A DNA stretch of 64,000 nt, from assembly GCA_007258455.2 (NCBI GenBank), contig VDFB02270651.1:495326320-495390319 (forward strand), in the 5' to 3' direction. The translations under genes were made by a program, and so were the position numbers. How positions within the stretch are numbered: position 1 is the first letter of the stretch; each line of letters begins with the position of its first letter. Below, piece by piece: positions 45,196-55,998 of the stretch. The notes below the pieces were generated by a model. The model made no database searches, was not told the origin of the DNA, and worked only from the letters and a program-made list of their open reading frames with translations. This stretch comes from Sequoia sempervirens. Taxonomy: Eukaryota > Streptophyta > Pinopsida > Cupressales > Cupressaceae.

Positions 45196-45755
45196 GATCA
45201 CATGTCAAACTTTCAAAGCCTCATGAATTCATTGTTCTTCCAATCTCTTTAAGAAAATATGTTGATATTCTTTGATGAAATCATCATCTATAATATAACA
45301 TGAGGAATAAAAATTTTAACATGTAGAGAAGCTATTACATGTATTGGAAGATAATAAAATCTATGAAAAAAATTAAAATGTGTGTTTGGGTAAAGTAAAT
45401 AGAATTCTTAGGATATGTGGTGTCACATAAAGGTGTTAAGGTAGAACGTAAGAAGATTTAAAAAATAAAACAATGTCTAAGACCTAAAAATATAAAAGGT
45501 TTGAGAGGATTCTTGGGTCTAGTTAGATATCATGTAGAGAATATATTGAGTATTGGAAGATAATCAACTCTATGCAAAAATTTAAAATGTGTCTTTGGGT
45601 GAAAGCAGTAGAATAATTTTGACATGCAGTGTGACATAAATGTGTTCAAGTGGAACATAAGAAGATTGAAGTAGGTAAAGAGTGGCCAAAACCTAAACAT
45701 ATCAAAGGTTTGAGAGGATACTCGGGTCTATTTGTATACCATATGTAGTGTAAAA
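45196..45755 (+). pseudogene. Host element H reverse transcriptase, part 2
   Basis: Resumes with FQSLMNS, then LIFFDEIIIY at the catalytic box (F-F-D-E in place of F-x-D-D), then FLGYVVSHKGVKVERKK and PKNIKGLRGFLGLVRY in the thumb. The thumb segment is present twice (45336-45537 and 45546-45746). Many stops. Confidence 0.75.
45336..45746 (+). repeat. Tandem duplication of ~200 bp inside the RT
   Basis: 45336-45537 and 45546-45746 align throughout; shared blocks are TATTGGAAGATAAT, AATGTGT.TTTGGGT and ATCAAAGGTTTGAGAGGAT (ATAAAAGG... in copy 1). Confidence 0.75.
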
Positions 45756-45979
45756 ATTTGTACTCCTTTCTAAGAGAAAGTACAATTTCACACTTAATTT
45801 GGACCAACTTTAGTGACCTTTCGTTTATGCATTTTTAAACATCACTAATGGGCCCCTAATACCTTTTATTATGCATCCCAAGGCCTATTTTATTTATTTC
45901 CGAACAATATAACCTGCATTGAATAAATGCTAATAATAAATTTAATGCCCTGAAATAAATTAAGTCCTGAACTTTTAGG

Positions 45980-46015
45980 TTAGGACCCATTCACCTATGG
46001 GCTAATAGGTCCTAG
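45980..46015. repeat. Hairpin repeat 6
   Basis: TAGGACCCATTCACC pairs with GGGCTAATAGGTCCTA; related to the hairpins at 3472-5006. Confidence 0.5.
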
Positions 46016-46850
46016 ATTTAAGTTTACAAATTCAAATTTAAACATGTTTTTGGTGGCATTTCAAGGTCCTAGATTCAAATTCTAAGTTTTGGCTTTCAGG
46101 ATCTAATAAATGAGAAATTAGAAAGGAAGCCTATAAAGATAAGTCTTTTAATCATTTTTCACTAGACAAGCAAGAGATTCACATGAGATCGCAAGCATTT
46201 GCATTCAAGAGCAAGAAGAAATCAATCAAGCATTCAAAGTTGAAGTCTTGGAGCATCATTTTATTTGTTTTTGTAGGTCTTCAAGCTCATTTTGTCAACA
46301 AGATCCAACATTGTCAAAGATTGATGACAGTTGCCTATGGAGGATCATGATGGATTCTAGGTTTTGGGAGATGCACCAAGCCATTCAAACAAGCCTGATG
46401 ACTTGTTTCCTAAGTGGTTCCATCTTCTATTATCATTCTACTTTCTCCCTAAAGGAAGGTATATTTAGATTTGTGATAGATATTAGGGTGATTTAATATC
46501 TCCAAAAGTAGGTCTTCGTCATTATTCATTATTTCATTTAGGAATCCTATTCTAACACATTTGAGTAGGGTTTCTTTGCATTTAAGCTCTTATAATCGTA
46601 GACACACTTAATATAAGAGCTTTCACACACTTTCATATTTCAAATATGTTCTTTTTATCAAGGTTTAATTACCAAAGTAGGGGTTTAATTGAGGAAAACC
46701 CCCATCCACAACCAAAACAACAATTTTTTTTTATAGATTTATTACAAATTTAGATCCAGGAGCAAAGGTTCAAATATACAAGAAAGAAGTGCAAGTTTCA
46801 GGCTCATATTTTAGATTCAGAGATTTCTAGAAAAGGTGACCTAGACCCAT

Positions 46851-46873
46851 TCTCTCATGGGCAAATGAGTCCT
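46851..46873. repeat. Hairpin repeat 7 (weak)
   Basis: GACCCATTCTCTC and GGGCAAATGAGTCC form an imperfect stem of the same family. Confidence 0.4.
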
Positions 46874-47283
46874 TGACAGACTTGCAGAAACTACTTTTTA
46901 TGGCAGGTGCATAGTGTTATTCCCTCTCAAATTTGCCAGAAACTTTACTGTTTCTCTTATTTTTATGCTTAATCTTTAAGATCAAAGCGATATATTGCAT
47001 TTTGGAGTTGATTTGCTACTTTTTAGTTTTTCTTCCCAAAGTGTTGTTTGACCTTGACCCTCCTTCAAGCATAAGGAAATATGAAGATTCTCACATTGAG
47101 TTGATTCACCTAAGGGTTGATAATCAATTCATTGTGGGGATCTCATTTCCTAATGAACTGAGGAAGATAAGGTTTATTTCCTCTCTTTGGACTCACCTTT
47201 CCATTTTGAGAAAGCACCCTATTTTCTTTCATTTCCCTATAGAATATTTGTTCACAACTATGCTCACATCACAATATCTTTCA

Positions 47284-48430
47284 CAACATTGTTGAAGAAG
47301 GATTATTTTGAATGGTCAAAGCAAGCTACCCAATAATTTCAACAACTAAAATAATATCTTATTTCCACTCTTGTGTTACCTAACATAGAATTCTCTAAGA
47401 AAAATGCAGTAGTATGGAATGCTTTTGGAAATGACATTGGGGTAGTACCAATGCAATAAATACATTTCTTAAAATTTGAGAGTCAACAACTCAAAGGAAA
47501 AAATTTGGTAAAGCCTATATATGAGAAATAAATATTAGCTATGATTCATGTAGTCAAATAATGATGCCAATATCTAATGAGGAGATTTCAAAGTCAAAAT
47601 ATATCATGATAGTCTAAAATATTTTTTGAGAAACTGTTATCTTTAAAGGATCAACAAAAATTTATCACCAATAAGCTACGGTATGAATTTTAAATTATTT
47701 ACAAAAAAGCAAGGAGAATAATGTGGTTTATACCCTTTCTTGATAGGAAAAATAGGAAGAAACAATTTTTTTATTCATTTATTACAATCTAAATGGGTAG
47801 AAGTTGCATGAGAATAGTGGAAACATGATCCTCTAAAAAAGAAGCTCATTCAAGAACTTCAACAAGATCCATATTCTTTAGATAAGTATGTTTATAAAGG
47901 AGATTCCTTAAGTTACAAAGATATGTTCATTTTGTGTAAAAATTATCAATTGAAAGCTAGCACATCATCTCAAATGCATGAATTTTCAATAATACATTTA
48001 GGGTACTTAAAGACCTATCATTGTAAAAAGAAAGATTTATTTTGGGTAGGTCTTATTGGGGATGTAAAGAAATTTATGGTTGAATGTTTGATATGCCAAC
48101 AAAATAAAGGTGAAATGGTAAAGATGCCAAGCCTCTTATAAGGTAATTAGGAATTCCAACACAATGTTGGAAGGAAATATCAATGGACTTCATTATAGCG
48201 TTTTCAAAATCATATAACCTCGATGAGAATTTGGTGGTTGTGGATATAATCACTTAGTATGCATATTCATGTGGAATCTCTCTTCCATTTCAAGCTAGTA
48301 TCATGGAAGAAGTATTGGTAGAAAAGGTACAAAACTCCATAATATTCTCAAAATCATTGTGAGGGATTATGACCCTATCTTCACTACAATCTTTTGGAAA
48401 AACATATTTGTATCATGGGGCACAAAAACA
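47284..48430 (+). pseudogene. Host element H RNase H and integrase
   Basis: Starts with KKDYFEWSKQATQ (RNase H edge). The integrase zinc-finger region is at 47960-48120: IIHLGYLKTYHCKKKDLFW then VECLICQQNKGEMVKMPSLL, with H, H, C, C in place. The core follows with SMDFIIAF (first Asp), NLVVVDIIT, and VRDYDPIFTTIFWKNIF (second Asp). It stops after GTK at about 48428, where the second DNA-transposon insertion begins. Numerous stops. Confidence 0.75.
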
Positions 48431-48453
48431 AAAGGTGAAGATAGGGTCATAAT
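48367..48453. repeat. Inverted repeat at the insertion junction
   Basis: ATTATGACCCTATCTTCAC (from about 48367) recurs as its reverse complement GTGAAGATAGGGTCATAAT (from about 48435). The left copy belongs to the integrase coding sequence; the right one lies in the junction. Confidence 0.8.
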
Positions 48454-48945
48454 AGGAGGTCATTTATAAAAATATTTTGTAAGTATGCAGCCCTTAGTGT
48501 AATCTTTCCAAAAAGTATAATTATGAATATATTTAATTTAATTATTATATTTATTTTCTATTTACTAGTGAAGGTAGGTTTTTCACTGAACATTAAGGTA
48601 TCTATTCCACACATACAAAAAATTAAAAAATAGAGAAAAAATGGTGTATACTAGGTATTGGTGTTCTTGTTTGAACAAAAATTAATTTAGATATATACAA
48701 AAAATATGCATTATGCAATAAACATATGTCTAAATTATAATCAATCTTTCTTAAAAAATTAATTAAAATAAAATATTATTTTTGTAAAAAAAACAGATAT
48801 GGAATAAATGCCACTTTTTAAAAATGTTGCTAACTTAAAAAAACACTTATAATCTATATATAAAATATCAAAAAATCACTATTCCACATCATCTTCAAAT
48901 TATTAACATTTTAGTTCTATGGTGATAGAAGTAAAAATTTGGTTA

Positions 48946-50208
48946 TGTATAGGAGTAAATTTCTACCCCATGTGCAAATTCCCCTTTTTTCCTTTTTCCA
49001 CTTTAGAAAACCAAGTTCGCAGGTTTAATTCCACCTAAGCCTGCTGCTTGCATCCCGCTTGGCGCTTGTTTTGAGCGTCAGTGGAGGCATTTCTGTCGGG
49101 GATGCTCGTGCAACATGCAGACATCTGTGCGGTGAGCTTACGTCCTTGGAAGATTCCTGTGGCTGAACCTGTAGAGGCATTACACTTCTCATTGGTAGTC
49201 AAGTTGTAATGCGCCCTTCGACTAACTGACCCGAATATGGCCATATCTTTCACTCCTTTCTTCAAATTCACTCCTTAAACAAGCATTTGAATCCTCATAG
49301 CATTCAGTTGTGCTCCTACACACGTCAAGAATCCATTTTCACACCCTTGCACTCACTTTCAAGCTCTCAAGCAACATACTTGCACCCCATTGTAGCAAAC
49401 ACAACACTCCATCACTTTGGTAGAGAAAGTTGGGAATGAAACACTATTGTAGCAAAGGCTCAAGTACTCTCATTTTCTCCCCCAAGCAGCCTTGAGTGCT
49501 CTTGGTGGAGGTGGTAAGCTTCCCTTTTCTCCTCTCTATCACTTGGTTGAGTTAGCATTTTACTATTTTGTAGTGCTTTTGTGCTCTTTACTACATTATT
49601 CTCTTTATCTCACTTTCTTGGCTGTCTGTGGAGGTGGAAACACCTAAATGGGGGTTTGACTATGGTAGGCCCCGATACAACCACCCAATATTTTCCTCTC
49701 TTTCTGTGTGTAGGTGCACGTGCCTTGCGAAGCGAGCTGGCGAATAGGCTCTTCTAAGAAATCATCTTCATCACCCTAGTTTTGGTATAATTTCTTTATC
49801 ACATTCGTTATAATTCTCTTATTTCATAGTGTTGTTTTGCTTCCTTAGAAGTTGCTAGCTAGGCCACTAGCTTGTTTTCTGATAAGTTCATGTTGTACTT
49901 TCAGTCCTTTGGTCGTACAAATGCCATTGCACCTGAGAGATGCCAATGCATTTCATTGTCATCCTGGAACTATGCTCTCATCCTCAGACAGAGAGCTATC
50001 TGAGATACAGTGTTGAGCTTGAAAACTAACTTGCCTAGCCCCATTTCGAATCTCAGGATTGCAGAATGGTTGCAGGACTTTATCGTCCTCATCATTCTCA
50101 TCCTCCTCTCCTAAACATCCTACTAATTTGAGGCAAGTTAGGGCAGCCTTCCGCATCTTGGCCGTCCATGACCTGGGGCCTTGCACATGGAGTTCACCCT
50201 ATCTTACA
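48946..50208 (+). repeat. 5' LTR of element N
   Basis: 1263 bases, pairs with 60880-62141 over its full length. Ends CCTATCTTACA and is followed by TTTTGGTGAACCTAGTGTG, a TGG-starting candidate primer site of unknown tRNA type. Confidence 0.9.
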
Positions 50209-50310
50209 TTTTGGTGAACCTAGTGTGAATCAACATTTGTTCATCCATTGGTGTCGAGGCTTCTCTCATGTACTTCATGACCGTTGTGTCCCTGAGTGTT
50301 GTGAAGGTTT

Positions 50311-51576
50311 ATGAGCATCACAACCCAATCCACAACTTTCAGGTATATTATTAGGAGAAGTGTACAACACCTCCTGATGGAAAGGATGAAGGTCTCTATT
50401 AGGTTATCTATAGGCCTTTTCTTTGGTCCCACTATTAGTGTAGCCGCGCAAGAGCAGTTGTCCAGGAACGAGATGTGTTTCATTGATGAAACTGATCACG
50501 TTCACACTCCCCCTGCATCTCCTACACCATCATCGATGGACGAGCATGAGGTTGTTCAAATCGCTACAAATTATGTGTTTTCCCTTTCTAGAGGACTGGG
50601 CGACCTAGAAAACCACTTGGAAAGAAATCTGAAGATGGCTAGAGCCGCTCAGGTTGTAGCGAGTTAAAACACATGATGGGTAAATATCGAACATGCATAG
50701 AGCTTCTAACTAGCCTCCTTAGTTTCGCTGAAGCGTGTGCTCCTTCAAACAATCCTAGCTTTGCACAAGGAGTCACTTTCGAAGAGCGTGAAGGAAAATT
50801 AGGAGTATCGATGCTTCCCACTTCCGTTTACAATGTCGATGCAGTCCCTTCTATTAGTATCCCTTCTATCTTCGAACAACCCAAAACTATCAAAGTGAAC
50901 GAGGTCCCCTTGGGCTTTAGCTTCACCCCTCTTGTCACCTCCAATGGTGGAGGCTTTGGTGGGATGGTGGTGGAGGCTTTGGTAGTGGTGGTGGATTTAG
51001 TAGCGGAGGTGGTGCTGGTGGGGGCGGCTCCAGTGGAGGTCATGGTGGTGGTTCTGATGGAGGCCCTACTAGCAGCGATGGCTCTAGTAGTGGTTCTAGC
51101 AGAAGTCACACTAGTGGTAGTTCTGGATGTGGCCTTGGCGGTGGCTGTAGAGGAGGTTCCTCTGGCCCTCTATCTTCTAATGACCCTATTTTTAACACTC
51201 TTCTTCAGAATATGGGTAAGATGTAGAGCTAGTTAGCAAGTCTTTCCCAAGCCTCTGCCCAGCCTATCTTCCAGCCCTTCTTCTGACATAGCCCATTGTC
51301 GATCATGGTCATAATCACTCCTTTCCTCCAAGGAATAGAGATACCTAAATTTGAAAAGTATGGTAGTAAAGGAGATCCACAGACACATGTGTTTGCCTTT
51401 AACACCATATGCACAAAATTCTTCCATCACGATGCGTTGATGGCCAAACTGTTTCCTCGATCTCTCAAGGACACAACGCTCGAGTGGTACTGTTCCTTGC
51501 CTGACAATTCCATTTTCTCATTCAACCAACTTGTTAATCAATTTCTTAGATAGTTCAAGCAAACATCGAGCTGAAG
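50311..51576 (+). pseudogene. Element N Gag, N-terminal half
   Basis: The frames join as 50311-50667, 50673-50960, then 50963-51560. The middle part becomes Gly/Ser-rich (repeated GGG, FGSGGG, GGGG) after a frameshift at about 50961. The last part has IEIPKFEKYGSKGDPQTHVF and LFPRSLKDTTLEWYCSLPD, the retrotransposon Gag core that builds the particle. A further shift at about 51560 leads into the next frame. Confidence 0.7.
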
Positions 51577-54234
51577 ATGACCTTTTCGGATCTTGTCCAA
51601 TGCAAACAAGGAGATAATGAAAAAATTATTGATTTCATAGCACGCTACCAAGTGCTCCTCTCACGAATCTCATATCAGCTTCCTAATTCTGACATGCAGA
51701 AGGTATTCATAGGGAACTTACAAAGGCCTTGGCAAGAAAAGTTCACACTTATGAAATACCCTTCTTTCGCACACTTGTGTGCAACCTTACGAGAGTACAC
51801 ACAAATGGTCGTTCAGTTTGGGGGATCCTCCTTGTGCTCCCATTCTGAGGTAAAGCCCATCGTATCAATCTCTGGGAAAGTTAAGACAGTTACGAATGCA
51901 GTTGTTGTTGTTGATAACAACGGCCTCAAGAATAACCAAAAATTCACAAAATTATTGAAATATTATTCTTCTATTTTGTAGAAGTTGTTGAAGGATAAGA
52001 TCATAACTTTTCCAAATCCTAAGCCTATTAAAGAGCCTTACCCTAATTGGTATGATGGAAAAGCTTACTATCAGTTCCATCGAGTTAATGGGCATGATAG
52101 TGAACGTTGCATGTTCCTGTGTCATGAGATACAGGACTGCATCGAGGATGGTACCATTCATCTCGATGGGAGTAAACAAAATGCTAACAAATCAGCGGCA
52201 AAAGCTAATAGTGAATTGCAAATATACACGAACACATTCCTGTCGCACTCTGCTAACATGATTGTAGATCCCACTGATTCTGTTAATCAACCCGAGGCCT
52301 ATATTAACATGGTCACAGTGACTCCTACTTCTCTACCTACACTCGGTTAACTGGACATTACATTCACATCATAGGACTTTCCCTTGAACAATAAACCCTC
52401 GCCTCTCTACATTCCCACTCGCGTCAATGGTAAAACTGTGATAGGAGTCTTGGTAGACCCTGTGAGCCGCGTGAATGTTATCACAGAAGAAACATTAGTA
52501 TTAAATTTGTTACAAAAGGAAGATTATGAAGAAAAAAAATCTACCATTTGTACGGACGATGGTATGAGTCTTAAACCTTATGGCCCGATAACTTTGTCCA
52601 TCCTGATTGGACCCAGGGATGTTGACATGATTTTTGATGTTATCCTGGAGTTAGATCTGTTCAAGATGAAGCTAGGCATCCCTTGGCTAGCTTCCATGAA
52701 TGGAATTGCCTTTGTTATTCATAAGTGTTTAAAGTTTTCCCATGAAGTTGTCATGCATGTAGTGCATGACACTGGATATCAACCTCTAGTGTCCCGTGGT
52801 GGATATCAGTTGGATCACTTTTGGCCCTCCCCAGTTGGTCCTCCTCCAAGAATGGACCTACTTTACAAGAATTATGTAAAGTATAAGATTGGGGGCAAGG
52901 GGAAGCCGAAACTGACCCTTCCTATGATACAATAGTCGGTCACCTCCTCCTCCTGAGAGGAGAAGGGGAAAGTCTTACCAACCGCTCCCCCTTCTCAGAA
53001 GAAAGAAGAGAAGTCCACACTGACTCCCTCTCCTTCTCGTAAAGGAAAAGAGAAGGTGACTTTTCCCCAGACTACCTTGTCCTCTCCCCTTTCTTGGGAA
53101 GAGTATTGGATGAGTAGGCTTGGTGGCTATCTGCTAAGTCTGATGATTCCTCCTTAGCATAGGCCCAAGCTCAGGATCGCGGATCTCCCTAATGAACACC
53201 CCAGACCATGGTACTATTTATAGGGTAGAAAGAAAGGTTCCCAAAGGGAATTCAATCCACGGCCCCCTATTGCTCCTGCTCCCAAGGTAGTGAATAGGAA
53301 GGGGCCCATTGTTGAGGCTCTTGAGCCAATTCCTCTTGTTGCTCCTCAGCCTGTTCCTCCTGCTCCCATTCAGGAATTTGTTCCCCCGCCAAAAATGGCT
53401 ATAGTGGGCATTCCTATGGTTGAGTAGGAGCCTTCTGCTCCTTTGCAACCTCCGGCTTCTAGCTCCAAGATTAGAAGAAAATTCCTTGCATACGAATGCA
53501 AGCGTTGGCAAAAGACACTCTTAGCTAAGTAGGCCGCCTCGCAAAGGAAGGAGGAAGAGACAACTGCCACTGCTTCAGGGCCTCCTACAGTGTCATCCTC
53601 TTCTCTTCCTTTTTCTTCTCTCCAGTCTGGTTCAACGCTGCTTCTGACTTCCATTGCAAGTGTAAATGCACCTAACCCCAATGGGTTATAGGTGTTCATC
53701 ACTCCTTCCATGGAGCCTCGTTTGTTGATATCCGTTCTGGATATCCAACCTTTTCTGAAGCTCGTGGATATGATTAATACCTTGGTTGTATCCATTGCAG
53801 TTCTTTCCTCCTCTTCCTTTGTACCTCTAGCCTCGTTTGTGGGGAGCTCATCTCCTCTGAAAAAGAAAAAGGTGGAGAGTGGTCCTTCTAGCAATGAAGG
53901 ATGTAAGAGGATTCCACCTTCTCTGCAAGGTCATATTGTGCTGACTTGTTCTATCCTAGTGACAGAACCAGTCTCGAATTCCCCTGAGTTCATCATCACT
54001 CCCGAGTCACTTGGCGGGCCTAACGGTGAATCTCAGGCACAACCTACCTCATCCACTGAAGTTAGAAATGGCGCTCCTCTGGGGTGCATGTTTAACTCTG
54101 TGGATGAAGTTTTGGCCTTGTCAGCAATCTTCATGAAGTCATTGACCTTGACTCCACAAGAGCTCAGTGGAAAGGACCTCGAGGGGCCCTCTTCCTTGGC
54201 CCTTGTTTACGGGAGGGCCGCACACTCCTCTTAA
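51577..54234 (+). pseudogene. Element N Gag end, protease and C-terminal extension
   Basis: One reading frame is maintained for 886 codons without a frameshift. Order: Gag end (MTFSDLVQCKQGDNEKIIDF), knuckle region YYQFHRVNGHDSERC (first Cys as Tyr) near 52070, protease 52384-52935 (VLVDPVSRVNVI with catalytic Asp at residue 25, then LGIPWLASM), then about 430 codons of Pro/Ser/Lys-rich sequence without RT motifs, ending with NSVDEVLALSAIF and a TAA at 54232. Internal stops are nearly all TAG or TGA. The extension has no domain I recognise. Confidence 0.7.
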
Positions 54235-54829
54235 CATCCCACCACTATAGGATCATCCTCCTTCCCCCTATGATGATCTAAAATGGGAAGCGGATGACCT
54301 CTTCGCTAATCAATGTTAGGAGGAGGCCTCTTCTTGATCTTCGCCAATCAGTACTTGGATATAGGTGTGGTTCTTGTGTCGTAAGCCTTCTTCTATTTGT
54401 ATCATCATTCTTCCATGTTTGTGCTTGGTTTTCGATAAATTGGGGACGATGCAAAATGTTGGGGGCATTTAGGCTTGCCTTCCATGTTAACCCAATTTTT
54501 TATTTTTACTTTGTTTTTCATGCATTCTTCCTGATTTGGTTGGGGATTGATGATCTTTCACCTTGGACCATCGTTACCTATTATTATATGAGCTTGGATA
54601 GATCTGACCCCGCTAAACCAGATCCCCCTATGCCCTTTTTTTGTGCTTTTCTCTTTTTAATTTCTCTTTATCTTTCTTTCTTCTTTGCTTTCATTTTCCC
54701 TTCTATGTCTAACAACACTTTGATTTTCAGAAAACATATTCATTGCCAACGAATCTTTTCTCGAGAATCCTCAAAAAAAAATCTTCATAATTATATTCTC
54801 AACTCGGAACCCTAATGGAACATGTTTCC
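54235..54829 (+). other. 3' untranslated part of element N, before the Copia insertion
   Basis: A 173-codon frame at 54294-54815 reads as aromatic, hydrophobic and compositionally odd (pyrimidine-rich DNA); I do not regard it as a gene. Confidence 0.4.
54825..54829. other. Target-site duplication of Copia B, left
   Basis: TTTCC, repeated exactly at 60006-60010. Confidence 0.9.
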
Positions 54830-55449
54830 TGTTAGGGTTAGAGATGGCAAATATCTAACAATTAAATGTAGATCTATATAAAAATAGAGAAACTAAAACA
54901 CACACAGAATAAATCATAACATAGATAATTTAACGTGGTTCACCCAATCCGGGCTACATCCACCAAACCGTAGCCATCTAATACTTTTATTATCCAGTGT
55001 AAAACCTATTACAATCTTGCGAATAATTGTGTTTTTCATCATACAGTAATCCCCATCCGAACCCCCTTTTACCAAGCTTAGAAGCTTCTATATTTTAGGG
55101 TTCTACAAAATTGGATTTTTCTTTTTTCATTGATTTTTCCCTTTTTCGGTGATCACGCGAAAAAGTAGGAAGAAAATTTTTCTCGGGGGCTGCCGCCCTT
55201 GAACCCCAGCTTTTTGGGGGTTAGTGGGAGTTGTAATTGCAACAGTGTCATCTAGGATTAGTCTCCAAGTGGGAGATTGTGTTGAATGGAGCCGACAGTC
55301 TCCAAGTGGGAGATTGTTGGTATGTGGTGACTGATCATGCTATACTATATAGCCCATGGTATACTGTACACCCCGGTCCTACCCTGGACCCCGGTAAGGA
55401 TAGGGGCCGGGGTGTACAATATAACATGATCAGTCGCCACATACCAACA
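54830..55449 (-). repeat. Copia B 3' LTR, with inverted duplication
   Basis: 620 bases against 457 in the 5' LTR. The outer part (54830-55190) matches 59549-59900. The rest is enlarged by an inverted copy of the polypurine tract and LTR start. Confidence 0.85.
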
Positions 55450-55546
55450 TTCTCCCACTTGGAGACTGATCAAGCTCCATACCAACACAATCTTCCACTT
55501 GGAGACTGATCCTAGATGACAATGTTGCAATTACAACTCCCACTAG
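55222..55546. repeat. ~150-bp fold-back at the Copia B 3' end
   Basis: Left arm 55222-55378 and right arm 55402-55546 are reverse complements over most of their length: TAGTGGGAGTTGTAATTGCA against TGCAATTACAACTCCCACTA, TCTCCAAGTGGGAGATTG against the opposite strand, and TTGGTATGTGG against CCACATACCAA. The loop is only about 25 bases and GC-rich. Confidence 0.85.
55450..55462 (-). other. Polypurine tract of Copia B
   Basis: Minus strand reads CCAAGTGGGAGAA directly before TGTTGGTATG. A second copy of CAAGTGGGAGATTGT lies in the inverted arm. Confidence 0.7.
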
Positions 55547-55587
55547 AAATAATTACCTTGTACCTTGCTGCTCTGTTATACTTGAAT

Positions 55588-55998
55588 TCAACCTTGAAGA
55601 CCAACCGAAGCTGAAGAGGAGCTCAGCTTCTCCCTTGTCACCGCCTTCATAAACATATCTGCTGGATTGACATCTGTATGTATCTTGTCCAGCTTAACCT
55701 GTCCATCCTCCAACACTGACCGAATGAAATGATATCTCAACTGGATGTGTTTTGTTTTAGAATGCAGAGCAGAATTCTTTGCAAGATGTATAACACTCTG
55801 GCTGTCTGTAAACAAATAATTTCCAGCCTATTGTTTGCCCAACTCATCCATGAAAAATTACAGCCATATCATCTCCTTTGTCGCCTCTGTTGCAACAACA
55901 TACTCTGCCTCTGTGGTGGATAAAGCAACCACCTCCTGTAATCGAGAAATCCAACTCACTGCTATCCCACCAACTGTAAATACATAACCTATGGTACT
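55588..55998 (-). pseudogene. Copia B RNase H
   Basis: Reads SWISRLQEVVALSTTEAEYV, then LFTDSQSVIHLAKNSALHSK, HIQLRYHFIRSVLEDGQV and NPADMFMKAVTREKL. The catalytic Glu (EAEY) and the DSQS Asp are present. It is cut from RT by a stop at 55999, with two more stops around 55830-55850. It degrades the RNA strand of the RNA-DNA hybrid. Confidence 0.85.

Larger units (their letters stand above)
45750..47290. mobile_element. Inserted element, possible solo LTR
   Basis: The H reading breaks off after LGLFVYHM and resumes near 47284 with KKDYFEWSKQATQ, so about 1.5 kb is inserted. The insert begins TGTAGTGTAAAAATTTG and ends near TTTCACAACA, LTR-like TG...CA ends. It contains two hairpins of the GGGACT family (45980-46015, 46851-46873). 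A second LTR and a clear target duplication were not found. The 120-codon frame at 46933-47295 has no recognised motif. Confidence 0.45.

Noticed and set aside
46248..46496. 82-codon plus-strand frame and the 120-codon frame at 46933-47295
   Set aside because: Both lie within the LTR-like insertion, show no motifs and have no second copy to test conservation.
50828..51109. Minus-strand Thr/Ser-rich frame
   Set aside because: Shadow of the Gly-rich GGT repeats of element N Gag.
54294..54815. 173-codon plus-strand hydrophobic frame as a membrane protein
   Set aside because: Lies in pyrimidine-rich untranslated sequence of element N after the natural TAA; composition explains the hydrophobic, aromatic translation.
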